In this document: piece by piece, positions 1 through 5,448 of the stretch | Layout: the number at the start of each line of letters is the position of its first letter | How positions within the stretch are numbered: the first letter of the stretch is position 1 | Source: CAYVOX01 sp964453035 | GTDB taxonomy: Bacteria; Chloroflexota; Anaerolineae; Anaerolineales; Anaerolineaceae | NCBI GenBank assembly: GCA_964453035.1 | Contig: CAYVOX010000127.1 | Location: 1-9,405, forward strand | Direction of reading: 5' to 3' | Length of the DNA stretch: 9,405 nucleotides | Position numbers and translations under genes: made by a program | Notes under the pieces: model-generated | Database searches by the model: none | The model's input: only the letters and a program-made list of their open reading frames with translations | Told to the model about the DNA's origin: nothing

Positions 1-1
1 T

Positions 2-535
2 TCGCTTGCCGAAAAGCGCCGCATCCTGGAGACCCAGAGCGAGGTGCTCTTCCGCCCGGAGGTGGAGGATATATTTCGCTCAAACCTGGAGCGGGCCGAT
101 GATGAACGGATCAAGCAGGTTTTGCAGTTCCACCTGGTGCTGCTGCTGGATGCCCGCGAGCACGGGATCGAGGCGGCTTTCAAACGCCTGGAGGATGCGC
201 TGGCTCAACACGAAGACCAGGCCGAGGCAGAGCCAGAGCAGGCAAAGGCAGAAACCCCAGCCGAAGCAGTCGCTGAGCAGGCAAAGTCTGAGGCTGAAGT
301 GGAGCCAGAGCTGGTCGCAGCAGCCATTGCCGCCCTCAAAGGCAGCCCGCAGCAAAAGTTCCAGTTCGCGCAGGTCATCAATGGCATGATGGGCAGCGCC
401 GATGCGCCGCGCAAGGCCTTCCTCAACCGGTTGGTGAATGCTTTATTTGGTCAACTCAATCCCTCAACTGAAGGGCTGGTCGAGCCGTATGCTTCAGCCT
501 GGGCTAAGATCGTGGAGGCTGTTACAGCGAATTGA
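2..535 (+). CDS. C-terminal fragment of a TPR/CHAT/NACHT-type protein (5' end outside window)
   Basis: The reading frame is open from the first bases of the window to a TGA at 533-535, giving 177 visible residues. A GTG at 44 could be taken as a start, but the frame continues upstream of it without a stop, so this is most likely the tail of a longer protein. Visible residues 12-63 (LETQSEVLFRPEVEDIF, then a helical stretch ending in EHGIEAAF) resemble a helical segment that I recognise from the C-termini of large TPR/CHAT or NACHT proteins of Chloroflexota and Cyanobacteria. A low-complexity Glu/Ala/Gln linker follows (about 70-105), then a second helical region of about 70 residues ending in IVEAVTAN. 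No catalytic motif is visible in this part. No convincing terminator follows the stop. A signalling or conflict role is inferred from the family resemblance only. Confidence 0.6.
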   Translation, partial: SLAEKRRILETQSEVLFRPEVEDIFRSNLERADDERIKQVLQFHLVLLLDAREHGIEAAFKRLEDALAQHEDQAEAEPEQAKAETPAEAVAEQAKSEAEVEPELVAAAIAALKGSPQQKFQFAQVINGMMGSADAPRKAFLNRLVNALFGQLNPSTEGLVEPYASAWAKIVEAVTAN

Positions 536-687
536 TAGTGCGATTCCAGTATTTCTTTAAGGTTTATTAACAAGGAGTCTGTGAGCCGCCTATCATCACG
601 ACAAATGTTAAAGAATCCGCGTGTGCAACCGTGTGCAACTGGTGAAAAATCTATCCAAAATATGGAAACAATCATTAAAATGTACCA

Positions 688-700
688 ATATATGGAGGTA
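688..700 (+). repeat. Candidate integrase arm-type site 1
   Basis: ATATATGGAGGTA. It matches the copy at 718-730 in 11 of 13 positions and the copy at 833-845 in 11 of 13. It lies about 47 bp left of the tRNA-like core. The role as an arm-type integrase binding site is inferred from position and repetition. Confidence 0.4.
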
Positions 701-717
701 ATATAGAATATACATCC

Positions 718-730
718 ATATATAGGGGTA
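718..730 (+). repeat. Candidate integrase arm-type site 2
   Basis: ATATATAGGGGTA, in the same orientation as site 1 and 30 bp from it, which is close to three helical turns. It lies 17 bp left of the tRNA-like core. The binding role is inferred. Confidence 0.4.
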
Positions 731-747
731 GAAAACCGCCCAAAAAT

Positions 748-789
748 CTGTGGATCAAGATGTTGTGGGTTCGACCCCCATCAGCCACC
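748..789 (+). other. attP-like core: 3' half of a tRNA-His gene (GTG anticodon)
   Basis: The segment reads as a tRNA from the anticodon loop onward: loop CTGTGGA (748-754, anticodon GTG), 3' anticodon strand TCAAG, variable loop ATGTT, T arm GTGGG-TTCGACC-CCCAT (765-781) and 3' acceptor strand CAGCCAC plus discriminator C73, the tRNA-His identity base. CCA is not encoded. The five bases before the loop (AAAAT) cannot pair with TCAAG, and no 5' half (expected to begin about GTGGCTG) is found upstream, so this is not a functional tRNA gene. It is best explained as the core of an attachment site in which the integrase crosses over near the anticodon loop, a known tRNA sublocation. The tRNA-His identity is firm; the att role is inferred from the adjacent integrase and flanking repeats. 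Confidence 0.75.
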
Positions 790-803
790 CACTATATACG
801 GAG

Positions 804-834
804 AAAGTCCTCTGAAAAGTGGACTTTTTTCTTT
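804..834 (+). terminator. Rho-independent terminator just after the tRNA-His fragment
   Basis: A 7-bp stem AAAGTCC/GGACTTT (804-810, 821-827) with a 10-base loop runs into TTTTTT C TTT on the + strand, beginning 15 bases after the tRNA discriminator base. It points in the tRNA direction, so an integrating element would supply both the 3' half and a terminator for the rebuilt tRNA-His gene. In the integrase direction the hairpin lacks a good T-run. Confidence 0.7.
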
Positions 835-845
835 ATATGGGGGTA
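833..845 (+). repeat. Candidate integrase arm-type site 3 (integrase side of core)
   Basis: TTATATGGGGGTA, the third copy of the 13-bp repeat, in the same orientation but on the other side of the core, two bases before the 3' end of the integrase gene. It makes the arrangement two sites, core, one site. The binding role is inferred. Confidence 0.4.
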
Positions 846-846
846 C

Positions 847-2025
847 TTAAACGGGGCGTTTTACAGAAACTTGATCTATGGTGCAATTGTGGTGCAGTTT
901 TATTTCCACCGGGGTGATCAGTTCATCAATGAGTTTGGCCGCGGTATCCTGAATCTCAGGCATCAGGTGTCCGTAAATATCCAGCGTCATACTGACCTTG
1001 TAGTGCCCAAGCCTGCGCGAGACGACAATCGGCGGTACGCCGTGGTTCAGCAGCAGGGTTGCCGCGGTGTGGCGCAAATCATGAAAGCGGATATCCGGCA
1101 ATCCGGACTGGCGGATAAGCTCCTTGAACTCGCGGTACAGGTTGCTCTGGTTTTTCGGTGTACCGATGGAGGATGGGAAAATCAAATCGTTTTCCTGCCA
1201 CAGGCTGCCGGCCATTTGTCTCAACACTTTCAACCGCTCCCACTGCTCCCGAAGTTTAGCCAGGGTAACATCCCCCAACATCACCGAGCGCCGGCCGTTT
1301 CTGGTTTTGGGTGGTGAGAAGTACCCCTCTCCCCTGAAGAGTCGTTTCAATTGACGTTGGATGGTTATGGTCTTCTTTTGCCAATCCAGGTCTGACCATT
1401 TCAATCCCAGCAGTTCACTCTGCCGCATTCCAGTGGCAATCGCCAGGTGATACACAATTTCATTCTTATCGCCCCTGGCTGCTAGAAGGAAGAGGCTGAC
1501 CTGGCTCTCATCGAAAAACCGCATCTCCTTCTCCTCAACCTTTGGAGGTGTCGTGGCGTCGACCGGATTTCGCCCGAGGATTTCAAGCTTAACCGCTTGA
1601 ACAAATGCTCGATGGAGGACCGAGTGGATGATCTCCACCGTCCTGGCGCCCAGGCCGGATTGCAGCTTTTCAGCGTAGAGTTTCTGGATCAATCCTGGTT
1701 TGACCTGATTGAGTTTTATCTGCCCCAGGGTTGGGAGGATATACCGTTTACACGTCATCTGATACTGGTAGAAGGTCACTGGCCTGACGGATGTGCGGAT
1801 ATTGGCCAGCCACGTCTCCAGGAATTCCTCAAAGGTTTGTTGAGCACCCTTGTAGTCCAGCCCCATCTCTGCTTCACTGGTAATCTTCTTCAGCCATTCC
1901 TGGCATTCCTTTCGCGTTGGCGCTGTGTGGCTGAACCGCGTTCCGCCGATCGAGACCTGGCACCGCCAGGAATTCTTGGATCGTTGAACAACACACCCCT
2001 CTTTGTTTCCTCTTCGTTTCGCCAT
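847..2025 (-). CDS. int: Tyrosine recombinase / phage-type integrase
   Basis: A 392-residue tyrosine recombinase that should catalyse site-specific integration and excision. Residues 1-55 form a basic arm-binding-like N-terminal domain, about 63-160 a SAM-like core-binding domain (TFEEFLETWLANI onward), and about 168-372 the catalytic domain. The catalytic set is complete: Arg201 (ATGMRQSELLGLKW), Lys240 (PPKTRNGRR), His315 and Arg318 (FHDLRHTAATLLL), His341 (LGHYKVSM) and nucleophile Tyr351 (LDIYGHL). The start is an ATG with AAAGGA four bases upstream and AGGAG further up. The gene ends two bases from a candidate arm site and 57 bases from the tRNA-His core, as expected for an integrase beside its attP. 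It appears to have its own promoter in the gap upstream, so it need not depend wholly on the operon. The length is normal and nothing suggests inactivation. Confidence 0.95.
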   Translation of the reverse strand: MAKRRGNKEGCVVQRSKNSWRCQVSIGGTRFSHTAPTRKECQEWLKKITSEAEMGLDYKGAQQTFEEFLETWLANIRTSVRPVTFYQYQMTCKRYILPTLGQIKLNQVKPGLIQKLYAEKLQSGLGARTVEIIHSVLHRAFVQAVKLEILGRNPVDATTPPKVEEKEMRFFDESQVSLFLLAARGDKNEIVYHLAIATGMRQSELLGLKWSDLDWQKKTITIQRQLKRLFRGEGYFSPPKTRNGRRSVMLGDVTLAKLREQWERLKVLRQMAGSLWQENDLIFPSSIGTPKNQSNLYREFKELIRQSGLPDIRFHDLRHTAATLLLNHGVPPIVVSRRLGHYKVSMTLDIYGHLMPEIQDTAAKLIDELITPVEIKLHHNCTIDQVSVKRPV

Positions 2026-2057
2026 TTCCTTTACTCCTTTCGGTTCAAGGAAAGGCG

Positions 2058-2167
2058 AGCCTGCGAGTCTCTATCCACTGAGTTGTTAAGGTGCAGCCCT
2101 ATACCGACCATTATAGCAACACCCGAGTCGGAATGGAAGCAGTGGATTGATGGGAAACTCGCAGGCT
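2058..2167. repeat. Perfect 11-bp inverted repeat flanking the integrase promoter
   Basis: AGCCTGCGAGT at 2058-2068 and its exact reverse complement at 2157-2167, 88 bases apart. The two arms lie on either side of the predicted integrase promoter at 2110-2118. This could be a pair of operators or excisionase sites bridged by looping, or chance. No function is shown. Confidence 0.45.
2110..2118 (-). promoter_or_regulatory. Extended -10 promoter for the integrase
   Basis: On the - strand the sequence is TGC-TATAAT, a perfect extended -10 element about 85 bases upstream of the integrase ATG, in the 156-bp gap between excisionase and integrase. No good -35 is present, as is usual for extended -10 promoters. 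Transcription would begin near 2103. Confidence 0.5.
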
Positions 2168-2181
2168 TTCTCATGGCAGCA

Positions 2182-2415
2182 TCACCTGATTAGCGGATCC
2201 ACCATCGGATCGCCCATCCAGCCGGTCCAGTTCTTCTGGATGAAGGTTTGCAGGTCGCAGTACCTGACCCTGACGGAGTGATTGACCCTCACGGATGGAA
2301 TGCTGCCCATCTGGATCAACCGGTAGGCGAGAGACCGGCTGACCTGCAACACCTCCGCAACTTCTCTGGCCCGTAACAATCTCATCTCATTTTGCTGCTT
2401 TTCGAGTGCGTCCAT
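2182..2415 (-). CDS. Excisionase-like helix-turn-helix protein (MerR/HTH_17 type)
   Basis: A 77-residue protein, almost all of it one small winged-helix DNA-binding domain: residues about 13-62, with LLRAREVAEVLQVSRSLAYRLI as helix-turn-helix (written here in part) and RVRYCDLQTFIQKN as wing and last helix. This is the excisionase/HTH_17 pattern. Such proteins bend att DNA to favour excision or regulate the integrase. The start is an ATG with GGAGAGG four bases upstream. It overlaps the 3' end of the zinc-ribbon gene by 29 bases and precedes the integrase. The position suggests that it sets the direction of recombination, but a purely regulatory role is equally possible. Family call secure, function inferred. 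Confidence 0.8.
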   Translation of the reverse strand: MDALEKQQNEMRLLRAREVAEVLQVSRSLAYRLIQMGSIPSVRVNHSVRVRYCDLQTFIQKNWTGWMGDPMVDPLIR

Positions 2416-2866
2416 TTCCTCTCCTTTTCTTAGGTTTTCGACTTGTCTGGCAACTCTTGTACGTCAGGTCATAGCAATGCCGGCATCCAAATTCCCTCTG
2501 GCCTGGGGGCAAATAGAGAACGCCCACCCTTCTTCCACACACATCGCCGTAATGACCGATCGGGCACAGGAACCAATACCTTTTTCCGCCCCGAAACACT
2601 CTGGTGGTGTCGAGCTTAACCATTGTTGAGATACACTCATCCCGCTGTCCCAGATTTAGGTCGTAGAAAAGTTCAATCTTTTTCACCTCCTTCACCCTTC
2701 CTGTAAAAACCCCGATGCTGGATGTGCCACCCGTGGCTGCCAGATGAAGATGGTCATCGGGGTGATAGATGTATGCCAGGATTCTCGAGATCCGCAGCCG
2801 AAAGCATTCCTCTACCGTCATTTTTCCTCTCCGCGGTTTTCTCCGTATGCTCACCACGCGAAACAT
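2387..2866 (-). CDS. Zinc-ribbon protein of a mobile-element family of unknown function
   Basis: About 159 residues. The N-terminal part has a motif (TVEECFRLRIS) and a beta-rich middle (SSIGVFTG, then an aromatic-rich stretch ending GGKRYWFLCP). The C-terminal part is a zinc ribbon with Cys101, Cys110, Cys128 and Cys131 (FGCRHCYDLTYKS), followed by a very basic tail. I recognise this layout from unnamed proteins on plasmids, prophages and islands; the function is unknown, and nucleic-acid binding is likely from the ribbon and tail. The start is uncertain. The ATG at 2866 best fits the family's N-terminal length, an ATG at 2821 has the best ribosome-binding site (GGAGAGG), and a TTG at 2890 is also in frame. 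The gene lies between primase and excisionase in the same operon. Confidence 0.75.
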   Translation of the reverse strand: MFRVVSIRRKPRRGKMTVEECFRLRISRILAYIYHPDDHLHLAATGGTSSIGVFTGRVKEVKKIELFYDLNLGQRDECISTMVKLDTTRVFRGGKRYWFLCPIGHYGDVCGRRVGVLYLPPGQREFGCRHCYDLTYKSCQTSRKPKKRRGNGRTRKAAK

Positions 2867-2899
2867 AGGAATACCTAAATCATTGGACAAAAATGGACT

Positions 2900-4039
2900 C
2901 TACTTTCGCTGGAGCATTTCCAGAAAGAACGGATCGGAATAAAAGTGCTGGTGAATGAGGATCCATTCGACCAGATCTCCGCCGCCCAGGTAAAAGTCGG
3001 TCAGGTCCTTCCATTTTTCAGGCAGCAGAGCCAATTTGACCCGGTAACCCGCTAAGTCGACCAGATTCTCAACCCCTTTCTCCCCGGCTTCGTCTGAGTC
3101 GTAACAGGCCAGGATGGCCTGCAAGGGCAGCAGGTAATGTCCGAAGGTCGCCAGGTCAGGCGTATTTGTCGCTGCGCCAAACGTCACCGTTGGCATCATG
3201 TCGCCGAAGGCTTGATTGGCGATCATGCAATCAAATTCGCCTTCGCAGAACAGCGCCATGCGAGCCTGCTGAAGCGCATCGGCATTGAAAATCACCGCAG
3301 GACGATTCCCCTTCACGCCCAGGTATTTGTTCTGCGCGCCGCACTTGGGGCACGCTCCAGGGTTGGAGAGGATTGCTTTGCACGCGTGGCAGAGATAAGG
3401 AACCCCCGGCAATAATCGGGTCTTCAGGTACCAGATTCTCCCCGCGATCAGGCAGGGGATCACGATTCCTCGGTGGATGTACATGCCCGCGATTTCTCGA
3501 CCGTAAAGCTCCGCCTTGCCCGTTGCGCAATAGCCCAGCCGGAACCGTTTGATGGTCTCCTCAGTCAGGCCGCGGCCTTTCAGGTATCCCAGCGCTGAGG
3601 CGTACCGGGGTTGCCAGAGGGTCGCTTCACACTCGCTGATCACCTGCTGAGCTGCTGCCTGCCATTCCTGGTCTGGCGGCGCATAAGCCGGGATGACGGG
3701 CGGCTCAGGCCTGCGCCCATTCCGGATGGGCAGATCCCCCACAGCCGATCGGCAGATTTCTTCCAACTCGCTTTTCTTACTCGGGTCCAGCCGGTCGCGT
3801 CTCGCCAGGTAGCCAACCACTGTGTCCCATTTTCCAGCCCCGCATTGCCGGCACATCCAAAGTGGGTAGGGATTGGCGTGAGGTTGCACCCTGAACCGAT
3901 CCTCTCCCCCGCAAAAGGGGCAGGGTCCAGCCCATTCGCCGCCGTTGGTGCTGGCAACTTTCTTGAGCGGCGTGTCATGCCTGCAAATCTCCAGCAGGTC
4001 AGCCTGGCTTTTGACGTTCACAAGATCAAGGTTCATCAT
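2900..4039 (-). CDS. DNA primase with zinc-finger and Toprim domains
   Basis: A 379-residue DnaG/phage-type primase that would lay down RNA primers for replication of the element. An N-terminal CHC2-like zinc finger uses Cys40, Cys43, Cys63 and Cys66 (CPFCGGEDRFRV, WMCRQCG). The Toprim domain follows, with the catalytic glutamate motif CEGEFD (265-270) and the metal-binding acidic pair in YDSDEAGEKG (Asp314, Asp316). Between them lies a second Cys4 ribbon (Cys217, Cys220, Cys230, Cys233), unusual for the family. Two ATGs lie side by side (4039, 4036); AGAGG is better spaced for the second. The start overlaps the end of the upstream repeat gene by 14 bases, implying translational coupling. It lacks a DnaB-binding C-terminal domain, so it probably pairs with the RepA-like helicase encoded upstream. 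Confidence 0.9.
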   Translation of the reverse strand: MMNLDLVNVKSQADLLEICRHDTPLKKVASTNGGEWAGPCPFCGGEDRFRVQPHANPYPLWMCRQCGAGKWDTVVGYLARRDRLDPSKKSELEEICRSAVGDLPIRNGRRPEPPVIPAYAPPDQEWQAAAQQVISECEATLWQPRYASALGYLKGRGLTEETIKRFRLGYCATGKAELYGREIAGMYIHRGIVIPCLIAGRIWYLKTRLLPGVPYLCHACKAILSNPGACPKCGAQNKYLGVKGNRPAVIFNADALQQARMALFCEGEFDCMIANQAFGDMMPTVTFGAATNTPDLATFGHYLLPLQAILACYDSDEAGEKGVENLVDLAGYRVKLALLPEKWKDLTDFYLGGGDLVEWILIHQHFYSDPFFLEMLQRK

Positions 4040-4268
4040 TCCTCTTGGTCATATGCTTAAAGATGATCAAGCAACAGGGGGGATGATTCTTGAGTCCCTT
4101 GATCATCTTGATAATCTTGAAGATCTCATCAAGATTCTCAAGGCTATCAAGGTAATCAACCTTATCAACCTTATCAAGATTATCAAGGCTATCAGCCTTA
4201 TCAAGATTATCAAGGCTATCAACCTTATCAAGATTATCAAGGTTATCAAGATGATCAAATGTGTTCAT
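4026..4268 (-). CDS. Asp/Lys triplet-repeat microprotein in the replication operon
   Basis: An 80-residue protein with no family that I recognise. Residues 5-49 are 15 consecutive three-residue units (DHL, DNL, DNL, DKV, DSL, DNL and so on), giving an Asp every third residue. The pattern then switches to a basic, Ile-rich stretch (KIIKMIKGLK), followed by a short unique tail ending NDEP. A real gene is supported by a good ribosome-binding site (AAAGGAGA, 6 bases before ATG), an ATGA overlap with the helicase stop, and a 14-base overlap with the primase start. An in-frame ATG at 4310 lies inside the helicase and is less likely. A period of three does not match an ordinary coiled coil. It may be a true protein, or a translated spacer that carries DNA-level repeats serving as an origin. 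Confidence 0.5.
   Translation of the reverse strand: MNTFDHLDNLDNLDKVDSLDNLDKADSLDNLDKVDKVDYLDSLENLDEIFKIIKMIKGLKNHPPCCLIIFKHMTKRNDEP
4099..4258. repeat. 9-bp tandem repeat array with inverted ends (possible origin)
   Basis: Units near CTTGATAAT/CTTGATAAG (- strand) repeat every 9 bp, with a 27-bp higher-order period across three near-identical blocks. The outer ends are a perfect 16-bp inverted repeat, TTGATCATCTTGATAA at 4099-4114 and its complement at 4243-4258, extending to 20 of 21 matches. Unit direction flips near 4121-4128, where AATCTTGA/TCAAGATT (4113-4120, 4129-4136) forms an inner hairpin. The array is AT-rich and sits between the helicase and primase genes. Iteron-like origin function is an inference; single-strand initiation or plain microsatellite expansion are alternatives. 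Confidence 0.75.
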
Positions 4269-5356
4269 GACTGTTCTCCTTTGCTGGGTAAGGCCCATTG
4301 CCAACCGCAAGTCTGTCTGCTTGAAATGATTCCAAGCTTGATCTTTGCCCGGTTCATCGTCGGGATTGAGATTCCAGCGCCTTTAAATTCCTCCTCAATT
4401 TGGGTGGAGGCGATCGGACCTTTTTGCAGCAGCGCCAGTAAAAGGTCCACGGCCTGGTCCAGCTTCGTTTCCACCTTAGGAGGCTCAGGGGCTTCTCCAA
4501 ACGTAACACCTGCCTCGCTGATCGTCACGCCAATGCCAGGCGGCCATCTCTCCAGGTTGGACTTGATCACCTTGAGTCGTTTGACCTCCTTGTTTTGTGG
4601 ATTGGGAGTGTCCAGCGCCCACACCAGCCTGGCGGGTTGCACAATAGCGGAAGATCCACGCAGCCTTTCCAATTCCACTTCATTGCCGTCGAATAGGGAT
4701 CGCTTGCGCAGGTGATGCGAAAGGATCAATTCCTTGCCGCTATCCCGGGCTAGTTCTGCAAGCCATTTTATTATGTGCATTGTCTCGCTTGAGTTTTCGT
4801 CGCCTCTGTGAATCCCGCGCAAGGAATCAACAACAATGAGCTTGACTTCTGGCAGTAAAGCTATTTTTGCCAGGCTCGCAGCATGTTCTGGTATATCCAA
4901 CCTCACATCAGCCAGTGGATCGGATAAAGGCGTATAGATCTTGTCAATTGGAAGATTCCATGATTTGGCCCGGTTCAGGTTCAGTGCCTGGGCGGCCTCA
5001 GCCTCACACCATACGATTGCGCCGATTTCGCCTGTAAACTTGCTGCCATCTGGCCAGGGGTCGCCGCGTAAATAACATGCGCATAACCTCAATGCTAAGG
5101 CACTCTTCCCGGCTCCGCTCTCACCTGCCAGAATCGTCAGCATCCCTTTCGGCAGCCAGCCCTGCCAGGCCCATTCGATCGGGCCGAGGGTTCTGGCCAT
5201 ATCCGCCCAGGTGGTGACGCACTGAGCAGGCGCTTCCTCCGGCAGCTCCCCAGGATTCAACTGGAAGTGAAAAACCTGCCTTTGTAACCCAACATCACCC
5301 AGAATCTCTCGGGTGATCTCCACAGCTCGAGCGTTAAGGTTCTCTGAATTCTTCAT
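4265..5356 (-). CDS. RepA/AAA_25-type replicative helicase ATPase
   Basis: A 363-residue RecA-fold ATPase of the RepA/AAA_25 group found in plasmids and phages, probably the hexameric helicase that unwinds the element's DNA. After an N-terminal segment, WLPKGMLTILAGESGAGKS gives Walker A (GESGAGKS, 78-85). WCEAE (116-120) supplies the acidic motif, LIVVDSLRGIHRG (173-185) Walker B, and ILSHHLRK (211-218) the sensor-like motif. Residues about 296-357 look like a winged-helix tail. The start codon ATG has only a weak purine-rich site (AAGAGAAG) upstream. The stop overlaps the start of the repeat microprotein (ATGA), and the primase follows, so helicase and primase are probably co-translated partners. 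A recombination ATPase is a less likely alternative. Confidence 0.88.
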   Translation of the reverse strand: MKNSENLNARAVEITREILGDVGLQRQVFHFQLNPGELPEEAPAQCVTTWADMARTLGPIEWAWQGWLPKGMLTILAGESGAGKSALALRLCACYLRGDPWPDGSKFTGEIGAIVWCEAEAAQALNLNRAKSWNLPIDKIYTPLSDPLADVRLDIPEHAASLAKIALLPEVKLIVVDSLRGIHRGDENSSETMHIIKWLAELARDSGKELILSHHLRKRSLFDGNEVELERLRGSSAIVQPARLVWALDTPNPQNKEVKRLKVIKSNLERWPPGIGVTISEAGVTFGEAPEPPKVETKLDQAVDLLLALLQKGPIASTQIEEEFKGAGISIPTMNRAKIKLGIISSRQTCGWQWALPSKGEQS

Positions 5357-5448
5357 GATCTGTCATCTTCTCTTTTTTCATCATCTGTCTCTGGTTTTTT
5401 CCTGGTTGCGCCTCAAGTGATCCGCGTCCTCTGGCATTCCGATTGGTT

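Larger units (their letters stand above)
536..846. other. Gene-free AT-rich region: attachment-site region of the element
   Basis: No credible gene lies in these 311 bases. The region holds, in order, two tandem 10-mers (621-640, GTGTGCAACC then GTGTGCAACT), two 13-bp repeats (688-700, 718-730), the 3' half of tRNA-His (748-789), a terminator (804-834) and a third copy of the 13-bp repeat (833-845). An inverted repeat ATATATGGA/TCCATATAT (688-696, 715-723) overlaps the first two repeats. A core flanked on both sides by repeated short sites, next to the integrase gene, is the expected architecture of a tyrosine-recombinase attP. That reading is an inference. Confidence 0.6.

Noticed and set aside
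621..640. Tandem 10-mers GTGTGCAACC GTGTGCAACT as iterons or a broken integrase end
   Set aside because: Only two copies exist, and the resemblance to the integrase 3' end is too short to mean much. Kept as a note in the att region.
451..675. Short - strand frame across the end of the left gene and the att region
   Set aside because: It has no family resemblance, overlaps the candidate regulatory repeats, and half of it is antisense to the left-edge gene.
748..789. A complete tRNA-His gene
   Set aside because: The anticodon loop, T arm and 3' acceptor strand are present, but the bases before the loop cannot form the anticodon stem and no D arm or 5' acceptor strand exists upstream.
4099..4258. 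CRISPR array
   Set aside because: The repeats are 9 bp, contiguous and without unique spacers, and no cas genes are present.
3945..4715. Open frame on the + strand with an Ile/Lys repeat
   Set aside because: It lies antisense to three well-supported genes (helicase, repeat protein, primase) and is open mainly because the 9-bp repeat keeps every frame in phase free of stops. No ribosome-binding site or family match supports it.
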